Shown here: positions 32,825 to 40,886 of the stretch, one piece after another
Layout of the letters: each line of letters starts with the position of its first letter
Numbering within the stretch: the stretch's first letter is position 1
From: Solirubrobacter deserti
GTDB taxonomy: Bacteria; Actinomycetota; Thermoleophilia; Solirubrobacterales; Solirubrobacteraceae
Reading direction: 5' to 3'
Assembly: GCF_003344625.1 (NCBI RefSeq)
Contig: NZ_QPKJ02000001.1
Location: 124,001 to 188,000 of the forward strand
DNA length: 64,000 nucleotides
Made by a program: the position numbers and the translations under genes
The notes under the pieces: generated by a model
Databases searched by the model: none
Told to the model about the DNA's origin: nothing
Seen by the model: only the letters and a program-made list of their open reading frames with translations

Positions 32825-33448
32825 ATGAGTGTGGGACCGGTCGAAGAAGCACCCCACCGCGGTCGCCCGCGGGATCCGCGTCGCCGTGAGGCGATCCTCG
32901 CGGCCGCCGTCGCACTCGTGGCCGAGGTCGGCTACGACCGTATGACGGTCGACGCGCTCGCCGCCCGCGCGGGCGTGAGCAAGCCGACGATCTACCGGCG
33001 ATGGCCGGGCGGCAAGTCGGAGATCATCGTCGAAGCGATCCGCGCCAAGCGCGCGGACGGGTCTCAGGCCCCGGACACGGGCAGCCTGCGCGGCGACCTG
33101 ATCGCCTACATCCGCGGCGCGACCGAGGGCTTTGACCCGCACGTCGCGGCCGGGCTGATCATGCAGCTGCAGAGCAGCCCCGAGCTCGAGCAGCTGTTCC
33201 GCGAAGAAGTCGTCTGCGACGAGCAGACGAGGTTCGAATCCCTGCTCGCGCGTGCCGCGGCCCGCGGCGAGCTCGAAGGCGATGGCGTGGTAACCCCACT
33301 GTTTGCCGACATCCCCGGGTCCATCATCTTCACCCGGTCCCTGATCCGCGGCCTGCCGATCGACGACGCGTTCGTCGAGGAGCTCGTCGACCGGGTTCTC
33401 CTCCCCATCCTCCCTACCACGAAGGAATCAGCTCCCAATGTCGTCTGA
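32825..33448 (+). CDS. TetR-family repressor
   Basis: 207 residues. N-terminal HTH: REAILAAAVALVAEVGYDRM then VDALAARAGVSKPTIYRRW. The C-terminal ligand domain (HVAAGLIMQLQSSPELEQLF, FTRSLIRGLPIDDAFV) resembles the TetR_C type of drug-pump regulators. It overlaps the MFS exporter start by 11 bases, the classic repressor-pump pair. Its operator lies at its own start and in the fgd promoter region, so the same ligand may control pump and F420H2 supply. Confidence 0.93.
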   Translation: MSVGPVEEAPHRGRPRDPRRREAILAAAVALVAEVGYDRMTVDALAARAGVSKPTIYRRWPGGKSEIIVEAIRAKRADGSQAPDTGSLRGDLIAYIRGATEGFDPHVAAGLIMQLQSSPELEQLFREEVVCDEQTRFESLLARAAARGELEGDGVVTPLFADIPGSIIFTRSLIRGLPIDDAFVEELVDRVLLPILPTTKESAPNVV

Positions 33449-34982
33449 GCCCACGCCCGTAGACGGGCAGAACGAAGGGCTTGATCGCCGATTGCTGGCG
33501 ATCGCCAGTGTCGTCGTGCTCGGCGCGATCATGTCGATCCTCGACACGACCGTCGTCAACGTCGCGATCAACACGCTGTCGCGTGACTTCGAGACCGACC
33601 TCGCGACGATCCAGTGGATCGTCACGGGTTACACGCTCGCGCTGGCGACGGTCATCCCGGTCACCGGCTGGGCGGCCGATCGCTTCGGCACCAAGCGCCT
33701 GTACATCCTCGCGATCGTGCTGTTCGTCGCCGGCTCCGCGTTGTGCGGCGCGGCCTGGTCGGCCGAGTCGCTGATCTTCTTCCGCGTGCTCCAGGGTCTC
33801 GGCGGCGGCATGCTGATGCCGGCCGGCATGACGATCCTCACCCGCGCCGCCGGGCCGCAGCGCGTCGGTCGCGTGATGGCGATCATCGGCATCCCGATGA
33901 TGCTCGGCCCGATCCTGGGCCCGATCCTCGGCGGCTGGCTCGTCGACGACTTCTCGTGGCGCTGGATCTTCTTCATCAACCTGCCGATCGGCGCGGTGGC
34001 GTTCTTCCTGTCGCTGCGGATCCTCCCGAAGGACGAGCCGGAGGCCGGCGAGCGCTTCGACGTGCTCGGCCTGGCGCTGCTGTCCCCGGGCCTTGCCCTG
34101 GCGATCTACGGCCTCGCGGAGTCGGCGTCCGAGGGCGGTTTCGGCCACACGATGGTGATCGGTCCCATGCTGGTCGGCTTCGCGCTGATCATCGGCTTCG
34201 TGTTCCACGCGCTGCGCACGCCGCACGCGCTGATCGACCTGCGCCTGTTCAAGAACCGCACGTTCGCCGTGGCCGCGGGCACGCTGACGCTGATGATCAT
34301 CTCGGTCTTCGGCGCCATGCTGCTGCTGCCGCTGTACCTGCAGGCGGTCCGTGGTGAGTCGGCGTTCGACTCCGGCCTGCTGCTCGCGCCGCAGGGCATC
34401 GGCGCGATGCTGGCCATGCCGATCGCGGGCACGCTCGCCGACCGGACCGGGATCGGCAAGCTCGTCATCCCCGGCCTGCTGTTGATCGGCGTGACGTTCG
34501 TCGGGCTGACGCAGCTGACCGGCGACACGTCCTACTGGACGCTCAGCGCGATCCTGTTCGCCCAGGGCATCGGCATGGGCTTCACGATGATGCCGCTGAT
34601 GACGGGCGCGCTGCAGACGCTGCGCAAGGTCCAGGTCGCGCGCGCCTCGACCTCGCTGAACATCATCCAGCAGGTCGGCGCTTCGATCGGCACTGCGGTC
34701 ATGTCCGTGATCCTCACCGTCGCCCTGAGCGATCGCTTCCCGGACAGCGGCGGTTCCGGCGCCAGCCCGGAGTCCGGCCTCGGCGGCACCGGCGCGAACC
34801 TGCCGCTGCAGATCCGCGACCTGATGACCGAGGCGTTCACCCACACGTTCTGGTGGGCGACCGCGCTGATCATCCCGGCGCTGCTGGCCGCGTTCCTGCT
34901 GCCGCGCCGCAAGCCCGCGCCCGTGGAGGGCGACGAGGAGGGCGGCGCCGGCGACGCCGCGCCCGTCCTCATTCACGCGTAA
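33438..34982 (+). CDS. DHA2-family MFS multidrug exporter (EmrB/QacA type)
   Basis: 514 residues, 14 membrane segments expected. Motif D1 in TM1 (MSILDTTVVNVAINTLSRDF), motif A (GWAADRFGTKRLYI) and motif C (GIPMMLGPILGPILGGWLVD) are clear. A flexible Gly/Ser-rich loop (GSGASPESGLGGTGANLP) precedes the last helix. A proton antiporter for drugs or amphipathic compounds. Start overlaps the tetR stop. Two hairpins follow the stop. Confidence 0.93.
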   Translation: MSSEPTPVDGQNEGLDRRLLAIASVVVLGAIMSILDTTVVNVAINTLSRDFETDLATIQWIVTGYTLALATVIPVTGWAADRFGTKRLYILAIVLFVAGSALCGAAWSAESLIFFRVLQGLGGGMLMPAGMTILTRAAGPQRVGRVMAIIGIPMMLGPILGPILGGWLVDDFSWRWIFFINLPIGAVAFFLSLRILPKDEPEAGERFDVLGLALLSPGLALAIYGLAESASEGGFGHTMVIGPMLVGFALIIGFVFHALRTPHALIDLRLFKNRTFAVAAGTLTLMIISVFGAMLLLPLYLQAVRGESAFDSGLLLAPQGIGAMLAMPIAGTLADRTGIGKLVIPGLLLIGVTFVGLTQLTGDTSYWTLSAILFAQGIGMGFTMMPLMTGALQTLRKVQVARASTSLNIIQQVGASIGTAVMSVILTVALSDRFPDSGGSGASPESGLGGTGANLPLQIRDLMTEAFTHTFWWATALIIPALLAAFLLPRRKPAPVEGDEEGGAGDAAPVLIHA

Positions 34983-35040
34983 CAAGCCGACACGAACGGC
35001 GGCGCGTCCTTTTCGTTCGGGCGCGCCGTCCGATCCTCGG

Positions 35041-35064
35041 GGTGCCGCGCGTCCAGGCGGCACC
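35041..35064. terminator. Hairpin between convergent MFS and hydrolase genes
   Basis: GGTGCCGC (35041-35048) pairs with GCGGCACC (35057-35064) around an 8-base loop. No T-run. Likely part of a two-hairpin bidirectional terminator in the 128-bp convergent gap. Confidence 0.55.
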
Positions 35065-35076
35065 GTAGGTCCCCGG

Positions 35077-35102
35077 CGGCGCCGCTTTCCCCAGCGGCGC
35101 CG
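35077..35102. terminator. Strong GC hairpin, probable bidirectional terminator
   Basis: CGGCGCCGCT (35077-35086) and AGCGGCGCCG (35093-35102) pair perfectly over 10 bp with loop TTCCCC. It lies 8 bases from the stop of the minus-strand hydrolase gene and after the MFS stop. No T-tract on either strand. Confidence 0.6.
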
Positions 35103-35110
35103 TCCGTCGT

Positions 35111-36283
35111 TTACAGGGACGCGTAGAGCGCGGTCTCGAAGTCCACGTAGACCTGGAAGACCTCGGGCTCCACGAACGGGAGCGTCTGGGTGTAGATCGC
35201 GCCCGTGATGCCGGCGGCGCGGTCCAACCAGAAGTGGGTGTTGAAGATGCCTGCCCAGGCGCCGCTGCCCGCGCGGCGCATGCCGGGGACGTCCTGGGTG
35301 TTGCGGAGCAGGCCGAGGCCGAACTTGTAGCCCGGGCCGGCGTTGAAGTCGGCCGTCGTCGGCGGCTCGGCGGTCGCGATCGCCTCCGGCCAGTCGAGGT
35401 CGCCGATCTGGTTGGAGAACGCCGCCTCGACGGTCTCGGCGCCGAGGATCCGCGCGCCGTCGAGGGCGCCGTTGTTGAGCAGCATCCGCTGGAAGCGCAA
35501 ATACTCGCTCGGCGGGCAGTACAGCCCGTGGCCGCCGGGCCACCAGTCCGGTGCCGCGTTCCAGTCCACGCTGGTGGCGTTCCAGGCGCCGGTCTGCTCG
35601 TCGTGCAGGTGCACGGCGACGAGGTTCTCCCGCTGCTGGTCGGTGGGGTGGAAGGTGGCCTGCTCCATCCCGAGCGGGCCGAGGATGTGCTCGTCGAAGT
35701 ACGCGTCCAGCGGCTGGCCCGAGACGGCCTCGACGACCAGGCCGAGCCAGTCCGTGTTGGTCCCGTACTCGACCCGCTCGCCCGGGTCGGCGACCAGCGG
35801 CGCGGTGAACGCGTCCTTGGTCCCGGCCAGCGTGTTGCCCGTGCCGGTCGTGGCCTCCCAGCGCACGAGGTCCGCGTTCCAGAACCAGTAGCCCAGGCCG
35901 GACGTGTGCGTCATCAGCTGGCGGACGGTCGCGAACGACTTCGGCTCGCGCAGGCGCGGCTCGTCCCCGTCCCAGCCGTCCAGGACTTTGAGGTCCGCGA
36001 ACTCGGGCCGGAACTTCGCCACCGCGTCGTCGAGGTCCAGCTCCCCGCGCTCGACCAGCTGCAGCGCGGCGACGGTCGTGACCATCTTCGTCATCGACGC
36101 GATCCGGTACAGCGTGTTCACGGTCACCGGAGCGGGTTGGCCCACGGCCTTCGGGCCGAACGCTCCTTCGTAGATCGGACCGTCCGCGTTGGCGGCGGTG
36201 GCGACGACGTTCGGCAACGTCCCGGACTCGACGGCGGTGCGCAGGACCTCGTCGACGCGGGTCCCCGTGATGGCGGCGCTCAT
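35111..36283 (-). CDS. Serine hydrolase, beta-lactamase class C/esterase family
   Basis: 390 residues from ATG 36283, which has a good ribosome site (GGGAGGAGAG). Nucleophile motif SxxK is in LYRIASMTKMVTTVAALQL; the second motif YxN is in VEYGTNTDWLGLV; LMTHTSGLGYWFW is typical of the family. No signal peptide, unlike true AmpC, so an EstB-like esterase or D-aminopeptidase is more likely than a beta-lactamase. It is the first gene after the ArsR gene on this strand, 41 bases downstream. Confidence 0.88.
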   Translation of the reverse strand: MSAAITGTRVDEVLRTAVESGTLPNVVATAANADGPIYEGAFGPKAVGQPAPVTVNTLYRIASMTKMVTTVAALQLVERGELDLDDAVAKFRPEFADLKVLDGWDGDEPRLREPKSFATVRQLMTHTSGLGYWFWNADLVRWEATTGTGNTLAGTKDAFTAPLVADPGERVEYGTNTDWLGLVVEAVSGQPLDAYFDEHILGPLGMEQATFHPTDQQRENLVAVHLHDEQTGAWNATSVDWNAAPDWWPGGHGLYCPPSEYLRFQRMLLNNGALDGARILGAETVEAAFSNQIGDLDWPEAIATAEPPTTADFNAGPGYKFGLGLLRNTQDVPGMRRAGSGAWAGIFNTHFWLDRAAGITGAIYTQTLPFVEPEVFQVYVDFETALYASL

Positions 36284-36324
36284 GTGGGCTCTCCTCCCGT
36301 CGGATGCGCTCGACGGGAAGTGTC

Positions 36325-36645
36325 TCAGGAAGCGGTGAGAACGCCCACCAGGCCGGGGAAGCGGGCGTCGAGATCCTCGGCGCGCAGGCTGATGAGCCGC
36401 TGTGTGCCCTCCGCCCGCGTGCGCGTGATCCCCGCCTCGCGCAGCAGCTTGAGGTGGTAGCTGCCCGTGGACGCCGGGATGCCGAGCGCCTGGCTGAGCT
36501 CGCCGCACAGGTGCTCGCGCCCGTCCCCGAGCTGGCGCACGATCTCGAGCCGGACCGGGTCGCCGGCCGCCCGCATGATCGTCGCGAGGTCGAGCGCGGA
36601 CGTATCCGGGTGAGCGATGCGCTCACGTGTCGGGGTGGCCGCCAT
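36325..36645 (-). CDS. ArsR-family winged-helix regulator
   Basis: 106 residues from ATG 36645. HTH: IMRAAGDPVRLEIVRQLGDG, HLCGELSQALGIPASTGSYHLKLLREAGI and RTRAEGTQRLISLRAEDL. No obvious metal-binding Cys pair, so not necessarily a metal sensor. Divergent from the MFS gene at 36707 over a 61-bp AT-rich region with palindromes, so it likely controls the MFS pump and the hydrolase. Starts further upstream (to 36708) would run through the operator region and are less likely. Confidence 0.88.
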   Translation of the reverse strand: MAATPTRERIAHPDTSALDLATIMRAAGDPVRLEIVRQLGDGREHLCGELSQALGIPASTGSYHLKLLREAGITRTRAEGTQRLISLRAEDLDARFPGLVGVLTAS

Positions 36646-36658
36646 GCGCGTATGGTAC

Positions 36659-36685
36659 AACTTCGAAAGTTCCATGACTTTGGAA
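36659..36685. promoter_or_regulatory. Palindromic operator between arsR and MFS
   Basis: AACTT-CGA-AAGTT (36659-36671) and the adjoining TTCCA-TGACTT-TGGAA (36670-36685) are perfect inverted repeats in an AT-rich patch that stands out from the GC-rich flanks. Position between divergent starts makes it the likely ArsR site. Confidence 0.65.
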
Positions 36686-36706
36686 ATATCGAAGATTGGG
36701 TCGTCC

Positions 36707-37921
36707 ATGTCCCCGCCGTCCCGTTACACGCTCTCGCCGCGGCTGGCGTACGCGCTCGTCGCCGCGGTGATCGGGCTCGCGCTGTTCGCCTCGAGCACGC
36801 CTTCGCCGCTGTACGCCGAGTACCGCGAGCTGTGGGGCTTCTCGCCGGTGGTGCTCACGCTCATCTACGCGACGTACGCGTTCGGCGTGCTGCTCGCCCT
36901 GCTGCTCGCCGGGCGGGTGAGCGACGAGTGGGGGAGACGGCCCGTGCTGCTGGTCGCGCTCGGCACGCTGCTCGTGACCGCCGTGGCCTTCATGGTCGCC
37001 TCGTCGGTGGCGTGGCTGTTCATCGCGCGCGGGCTGCAGGGCATGGCGACCGGGCTGGCGCTCGGCGCGGCCAGCGCGGCGCTGCTCGACCTGCACCCTC
37101 GGCGCGACCCGGCGGGCGTCGGGCTGACCAACGGCGTGGTCAGCGCCGGTGGGATGGCGCTCGGCGTGCTGCTGTCCTCGGCGCTCGTCCAGTACGCGCC
37201 CGCGCCGCGCGTGCTGCCCTACGTCGCGCTCTTCGCGCTGTTCGCGGTCGCCTTCGTGGGCGCGCTGCTGATGCCCGAGCCGGTCGCGAACCGCTCCCGC
37301 CCGCGGCTCACGCCGCAACGGCCGAGCGTGCCGCCCGCGGTGCGCCGCCCGTTCCTGCTCGCCTCGCTGGCCGTGATCTCCTCGTGGTCGATCGGCGGGT
37401 TGTTCCTCTCGCTCGGGCCGCAGCTCACGGCCTCGCTGTTCGGGACCGCGAACCACCTCGTGATCGGGCTGAGCGTGTTCGCGCTGGCCGGCTCGGGCGC
37501 GGTGGCGCAGGTGGTCTTCGGGCGCGCGGCGCCGTGGGCGGGCGCGGCCTACGGGTCGCTGGCGCTGGCGTTGGGAATGGTCCTGATCGTTTTGGCTGCG
37601 GCCTCGGGCTCGGCGGCGTTGTTCTGGGCCGGCGCAGTTGTCGGCGGCGCCGGGTTCGGCGTGGCGTTCCTCGGCGCGCTGCGCGCGCTGTCGGCAGTGA
37701 TCCCGCACGAGCACCGGGCCGCCGTCATGTCAGCGTTCTATGTCGTCGCGTACCTCGCGATCTCGGTCCCGGCGATTGCGGCGGGTGCGGTCGTGGGGGA
37801 GCTCGGGTTGCAGTCGACGTTCGAGGTCTTCGGCTCCGTGGTCGCGGCCTTGGCGCTGGTGGTGGCGTTCGAGGCCTGGCGGACGCGGCCGGTTGCGGTG
37901 GTGGCGTTGCGGGCGGCGTAA
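36707..37921 (+). CDS. MFS transporter (DHA1-like)
   Basis: 404 residues from ATG 36707, 12 membrane helices expected. TM1 ALVAAVIGLALFASSTPSPL, motif A LLAGRVSDEWGRRPVLLVA and LFIARGLQGMATGLALG are MFS landmarks. Resembles small drug or sugar exporters; substrate unknown. Divergent from its likely ArsR regulator. The stop is followed within one base by the left end of the 542-bp palindromic element. Confidence 0.9.
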   Translation: MSPPSRYTLSPRLAYALVAAVIGLALFASSTPSPLYAEYRELWGFSPVVLTLIYATYAFGVLLALLLAGRVSDEWGRRPVLLVALGTLLVTAVAFMVASSVAWLFIARGLQGMATGLALGAASAALLDLHPRRDPAGVGLTNGVVSAGGMALGVLLSSALVQYAPAPRVLPYVALFALFAVAFVGALLMPEPVANRSRPRLTPQRPSVPPAVRRPFLLASLAVISSWSIGGLFLSLGPQLTASLFGTANHLVIGLSVFALAGSGAVAQVVFGRAAPWAGAAYGSLALALGMVLIVLAAASGSAALFWAGAVVGGAGFGVAFLGALRALSAVIPHEHRAAVMSAFYVVAYLAISVPAIAAGAVVGELGLQSTFEVFGSVVAALALVVAFEAWRTRPVAVVALRAA

Positions 37922-37922
37922 G

Positions 37923-38464
37923 CGCGTGGCGTTCACGCCCCCACGCGTTCGGGTCCGTTGCGGTCGCTGAAATCGGCGCCACCGAGGGGGGAAGGGAGCG
38001 GCGTTTCCGCCGCGCGCTCGGGCTCAGCGCCTCCGAGCCCCGCGTGGCGCGAACATCCGCGTGCTGCGTACCGTCAAGGTACGGGCTACGGAGACCACGT
38101 GGGGCGGGAGTGGTCGTTTCGTCCTGGTCCGGGCCCGAAACGATCACACTCGGGTCCAACCGCGCTCCGACTGACTCGGGTGGTCGACGAAACTATCGGA
38201 TACCGATACTTCCGTCGACCACCCAGGCCGGCGCGTGTTCGTTTCCACGAGATCCGCAGGAGGCGGGTGGAGATGGTGGCGCTGCACGATGTCTCCGTAG
38301 CCCGTACCTTGACGGTACGCCGCACGGCTCTTCTTCATTGCCGTGCGGAGCCCGGGAGGCGATGGTTCGCGCCGCGCCAGTGAAACGCCAGTCACTTCCC
38401 GCTCGGTGGCGCCGTTTTCAGCGCCCCGACGAGCACCAACGCGTGGGGGCGTGAACGCCACGCG
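37923..38464. repeat. 542-bp imperfect palindrome with 27-bp perfect ends
   Basis: Positions 37923-37949 and 38438-38464 are perfect inverted copies (27 bp, starting CGCGTGGCGTTCACGC). Inner blocks pair in the same order: 37967-37986 with 38402-38421 (19 of 20); 38066-38095 with 38291-38320 (30 of 30, holding GTACC-GTCAA-GGTAC hairpins); and a central palindrome GGGTGGTCGACG (38176-38187) with 38211-38222 around TATCGG-ATA-CCGATA. Between blocks the arms have diverged but keep similar spacing. No convincing protein is encoded; the 587-bp gap from MFS to dinB holds only this and the SOS box. No flanking duplication was seen. It could be a MITE-like element, two inverted copies of a repeat family, or a structured RNA. 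Confidence 0.9.
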
Positions 38465-38495
38465 ACCACGAGCACGTTTCCGTCTGCGGCAGATG

Positions 38496-38509
38496 CGAAC
38501 ATACGTTCG
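38496..38509. promoter_or_regulatory. LexA (SOS) box at the dinB start
   Basis: CGAACATACGTTCG is a perfect palindromic match to the actinobacterial/Gram-positive LexA consensus CGAACnnnnGTTCG. Its last base is the first base of the dinB GTG, so LexA binding would block initiation of a leaderless or near-leaderless transcript. Confidence 0.85.
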
Positions 38510-39708
38510 TGCCGCGGCCTGCCCACGCGACGATCCTCCACGCCGACCTGGACTCGTTCTTCGCCTCCGTCGAGCAACGTGACAACCCGCAGCTTCTCGG
38601 CAAGCCGATCGCGGTCGGCGGCGGCGTCATCACGGCGGCGTCCTACGAGGCGAAGGCGTATGGCGTCACGGGCGGGATGGGTGGATGGACGGCGAAGAAG
38701 CTGTGCCCGGGCCTGATCTTCGTCAAGCCGCGGTTCGAGGCGTACACGGCGGCGAGCAAGGCCGTGTTCAAGATCTTCGAGGACACGTCGCCGCTCGTGG
38801 AGGGGTTGTCGATCGACGAGGCGTTCATCGACGTGCGCGGCATGGAGCGGATCGCGGGTACGCCGGCGGAGATCGCGGCGCGGCTGCGCGCGCGGGTGCG
38901 GGATAAAGTCGGCCTGCCGATCACGGTCGGGGTCGCGCGCACGAAGTTCCTGGCCAAGGTCGCGTCGGCGCAGGTAAAGCCGGACGGTCTGCTCGTCGTC
39001 CCGGTCGACGGCGAGCTCGAGTTCCTGCATCCGCTGCCGGTGGAGGCGTTGTGGGGCGTGGGCAAGGTCACCGCGGGCAAGCTCCACGCGCGCGGGCTCA
39101 TGACCGTCGCGCAGGTGGCCGAGCTGCCCGAGGAGACGCTGGTCGGCCTCGTGGGCAAGGCCGCAGGGCGCCAGCTGCACGCGCTTGCGCACGGGCGGGA
39201 CGCGCGGCGGGTGACGACCGGCGTGCGCCGGCGTTCGATCGGCGGGCAGCGGGCGCTCGGCCGGCGCGGTCCGAAGACGCCCGAGGCGCTGGACGCGACG
39301 CTCGTCGCGCTTGTGGATCGGATCGGGCGGCGGCTGCGCGCCGCGAGCCGCATGTGCCGCACGATCATCCTGCGTCTGCGCTTCGACGACTTCTCGCGCG
39401 CGACCCGTTCTCACACGCTGGCGGAGCCGACCGCCGACAGCCGCCCCATTCTCGCCGCGGCCCGGGAGTTGCTCGCGGGCGTGATGCCAATGATCGAGCG
39501 CGAGGGCGTGACGTTGCTCGGGCTCTCGCTCACCAACCTCGAGGACGCGGACGCGCCGCAGCTCACGCTCCCACTGCACGAGGCGAAGGCCGCCAAGCTC
39601 GACGCCGCCGTGGACGGGGTCCGCGACCGGTTCGGCGGGGCGTCGATCACGCGCGGCGTGCTCGTCGGCCGGGATCCGGGGATCGCGATGCCGCACCTGC
39701 CGGATTGA
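38509..39708 (+). CDS. dinB: Y-family DNA polymerase IV
   Basis: 399 residues from GTG 38509. Catalytic acidic residues in ILHADLDSFFASVEQ and VEGLSIDEAFIDV; HhH region ALWGVGKVTAGKLHARGL; little-finger domain RRRSIGGQRALGR. Near the C-terminus QLTLPL is a consensus beta-clamp-binding motif. Translesion polymerase induced by DNA damage, supported by the LexA box at its start. It has the full-length layout with the active-site SIDEAF intact, unlike the DinB3/DnaE2-accessory branch. Confidence 0.95.
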   Translation: MPRPAHATILHADLDSFFASVEQRDNPQLLGKPIAVGGGVITAASYEAKAYGVTGGMGGWTAKKLCPGLIFVKPRFEAYTAASKAVFKIFEDTSPLVEGLSIDEAFIDVRGMERIAGTPAEIAARLRARVRDKVGLPITVGVARTKFLAKVASAQVKPDGLLVVPVDGELEFLHPLPVEALWGVGKVTAGKLHARGLMTVAQVAELPEETLVGLVGKAAGRQLHALAHGRDARRVTTGVRRRSIGGQRALGRRGPKTPEALDATLVALVDRIGRRLRAASRMCRTIILRLRFDDFSRATRSHTLAEPTADSRPILAAARELLAGVMPMIEREGVTLLGLSLTNLEDADAPQLTLPLHEAKAAKLDAAVDGVRDRFGGASITRGVLVGRDPGIAMPHLPD

Positions 39709-39746
39709 GGACAGAAATTGACCGCAGGCGACCGTAGGGTGAGTCC

Positions 39747-40589
39747 ATGACCAAGCGAGACCGCTATCCCGCCGGCGTGCCGTGCTGGATCGACAGCGCC
39801 CGTCCGCAGGCCGACAAGGCCGTCGCGTTCTACAGCGCCCTGCTCGGGTGGGAGATGACCGACCAGATGCCGCCTGGGTCCACGGAGACCTACTTCGAGG
39901 CGAAGGTGGACGGCGGGCTGGTGGCCGCGATCGGCACGTGGGACAACGGGCTCCCGGAGGTGGGCTGGACGACGTACATCGCGGTCGAGGACGCGGACGC
40001 CGCCGCCGAGCGCGTGCGCGCGGCGGGCGGGCGCGTGGTCGTGGAGCCGCACGACGTCCTGGACGCGGGCCGGATGGCAATGTGCGCCGATCCTGAGGGC
40101 GTGACGTTCGCCGTATGGCAAGCGAACACGCACATCGGCGCCGAGGTGGTGAACGCGGCAGGGTCGTGGAACTGGTCCAACCTCGTGACGGCCGACATCG
40201 ACGCAGCCAAGCAGTTCTACGGCGCGGTCTTCCCGTGGGAGTTCGACGAGATGGAGATCGGCGGCCAGCGGTCGGTGACCATCGTCGTCCCCGAGTACGG
40301 GGACTACCTGGAGACGATCAACCCCGGCGTGCGCGCGCAGCACGCCGAGGGCGGCGCGCCGCCGCGCTTCACGGACACCGTCGCCTGGCTGGAGCCGATG
40401 GACAAGGGCGGCCCGCGCTGGCACCTGACCTTCACCGTGGCCGACGCCGACGACGTCGCCCGCCGCACACCGGAGCTCGGCGGGGAGGTGCTCGTGGAGC
40501 CCTTCGACATCCCCTGGCAGCGGATCGCGGTGATCCGCGACCCGGACGGCGCGACGTTCACGGCCGGCGAGTTCAAGCCGCCGACATAG
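39747..40589 (+). CDS. Two-domain VOC/glyoxalase-like protein (Cfp30B/CFP32 type)
   Basis: 280 residues with two VOC repeats: residues 8-130 (VPCWIDSARPQADKAVAFYS to ADPEGVTFAVWQANTHIG) and 140-275 (WNWSNLVTADIDAAKQFYGA to RDPDGATFTAGEFKPP). The linking stretch QANTHIGAEVVNAAGSWNW is close to mycobacterial Cfp30B. Function of the family is unsettled. It is 38 bases after dinB, but its own upstream sequence is AT-richer, so co-regulation with dinB is uncertain. Confidence 0.88.
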   Translation: MTKRDRYPAGVPCWIDSARPQADKAVAFYSALLGWEMTDQMPPGSTETYFEAKVDGGLVAAIGTWDNGLPEVGWTTYIAVEDADAAAERVRAAGGRVVVEPHDVLDAGRMAMCADPEGVTFAVWQANTHIGAEVVNAAGSWNWSNLVTADIDAAKQFYGAVFPWEFDEMEIGGQRSVTIVVPEYGDYLETINPGVRAQHAEGGAPPRFTDTVAWLEPMDKGGPRWHLTFTVADADDVARRTPELGGEVLVEPFDIPWQRIAVIRDPDGATFTAGEFKPPT

Positions 40590-40886
40590 CCGCCGCAAGT
40601 TGTCAGAGCGAAGCCAAACTGGACGCCTCTTGTTCCGATTCGGCATCGTCCAGGCCGCTCAGTGGCCGCTCTGGTCCGCAGGCGGACCGAAATGATCTCC
40701 AAACCGCTCAATGAGACGACTCCGATGTTGAGCCCATCAACCCCGAGGGCATATCGTGCAGCAGGCTCGTCGCCGCCATGTAGGGGCGCGATGGGGCTTT
40801 GATCACTCAAAGCAATTGAGTAATAGGTCCCGCTGAGCGGAGCGTCACCGACTCGGCGGACCCTTGAGAACCGGAGGGCGGGACCG
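40590..40886. other. 297-bp lower-GC intergenic region with LysR-type site
   Basis: No gene of any length looks real here. ACTCAA (40805-40810) and TTGAGT (40816-40821) form an inverted repeat with a 5-base centre, of LysR T-n-A style, 66 bp before the LysR gene. The 11-mer GATCACTCAAA at 40801 recurs inverted at 43557-43567 at the end of the ArsR-like gene. Several CCGCTCA/TGAGCGG variants are scattered through it. Probably a promoter region of the LysR gene. Confidence 0.5.

Noticed and set aside
33414..36626. 1070-codon minus-strand frame spanning MFS, hydrolase and arsR
   Set aside because: It crosses a terminator region and three well-supported genes in other frames; composition is Arg/Ala/Asp-rich shadow.
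37923..38464. Insertion sequence
   Set aside because: It has terminal inverted repeats but no transposase-like frame and no visible target duplication; kept as a palindromic repeat element.
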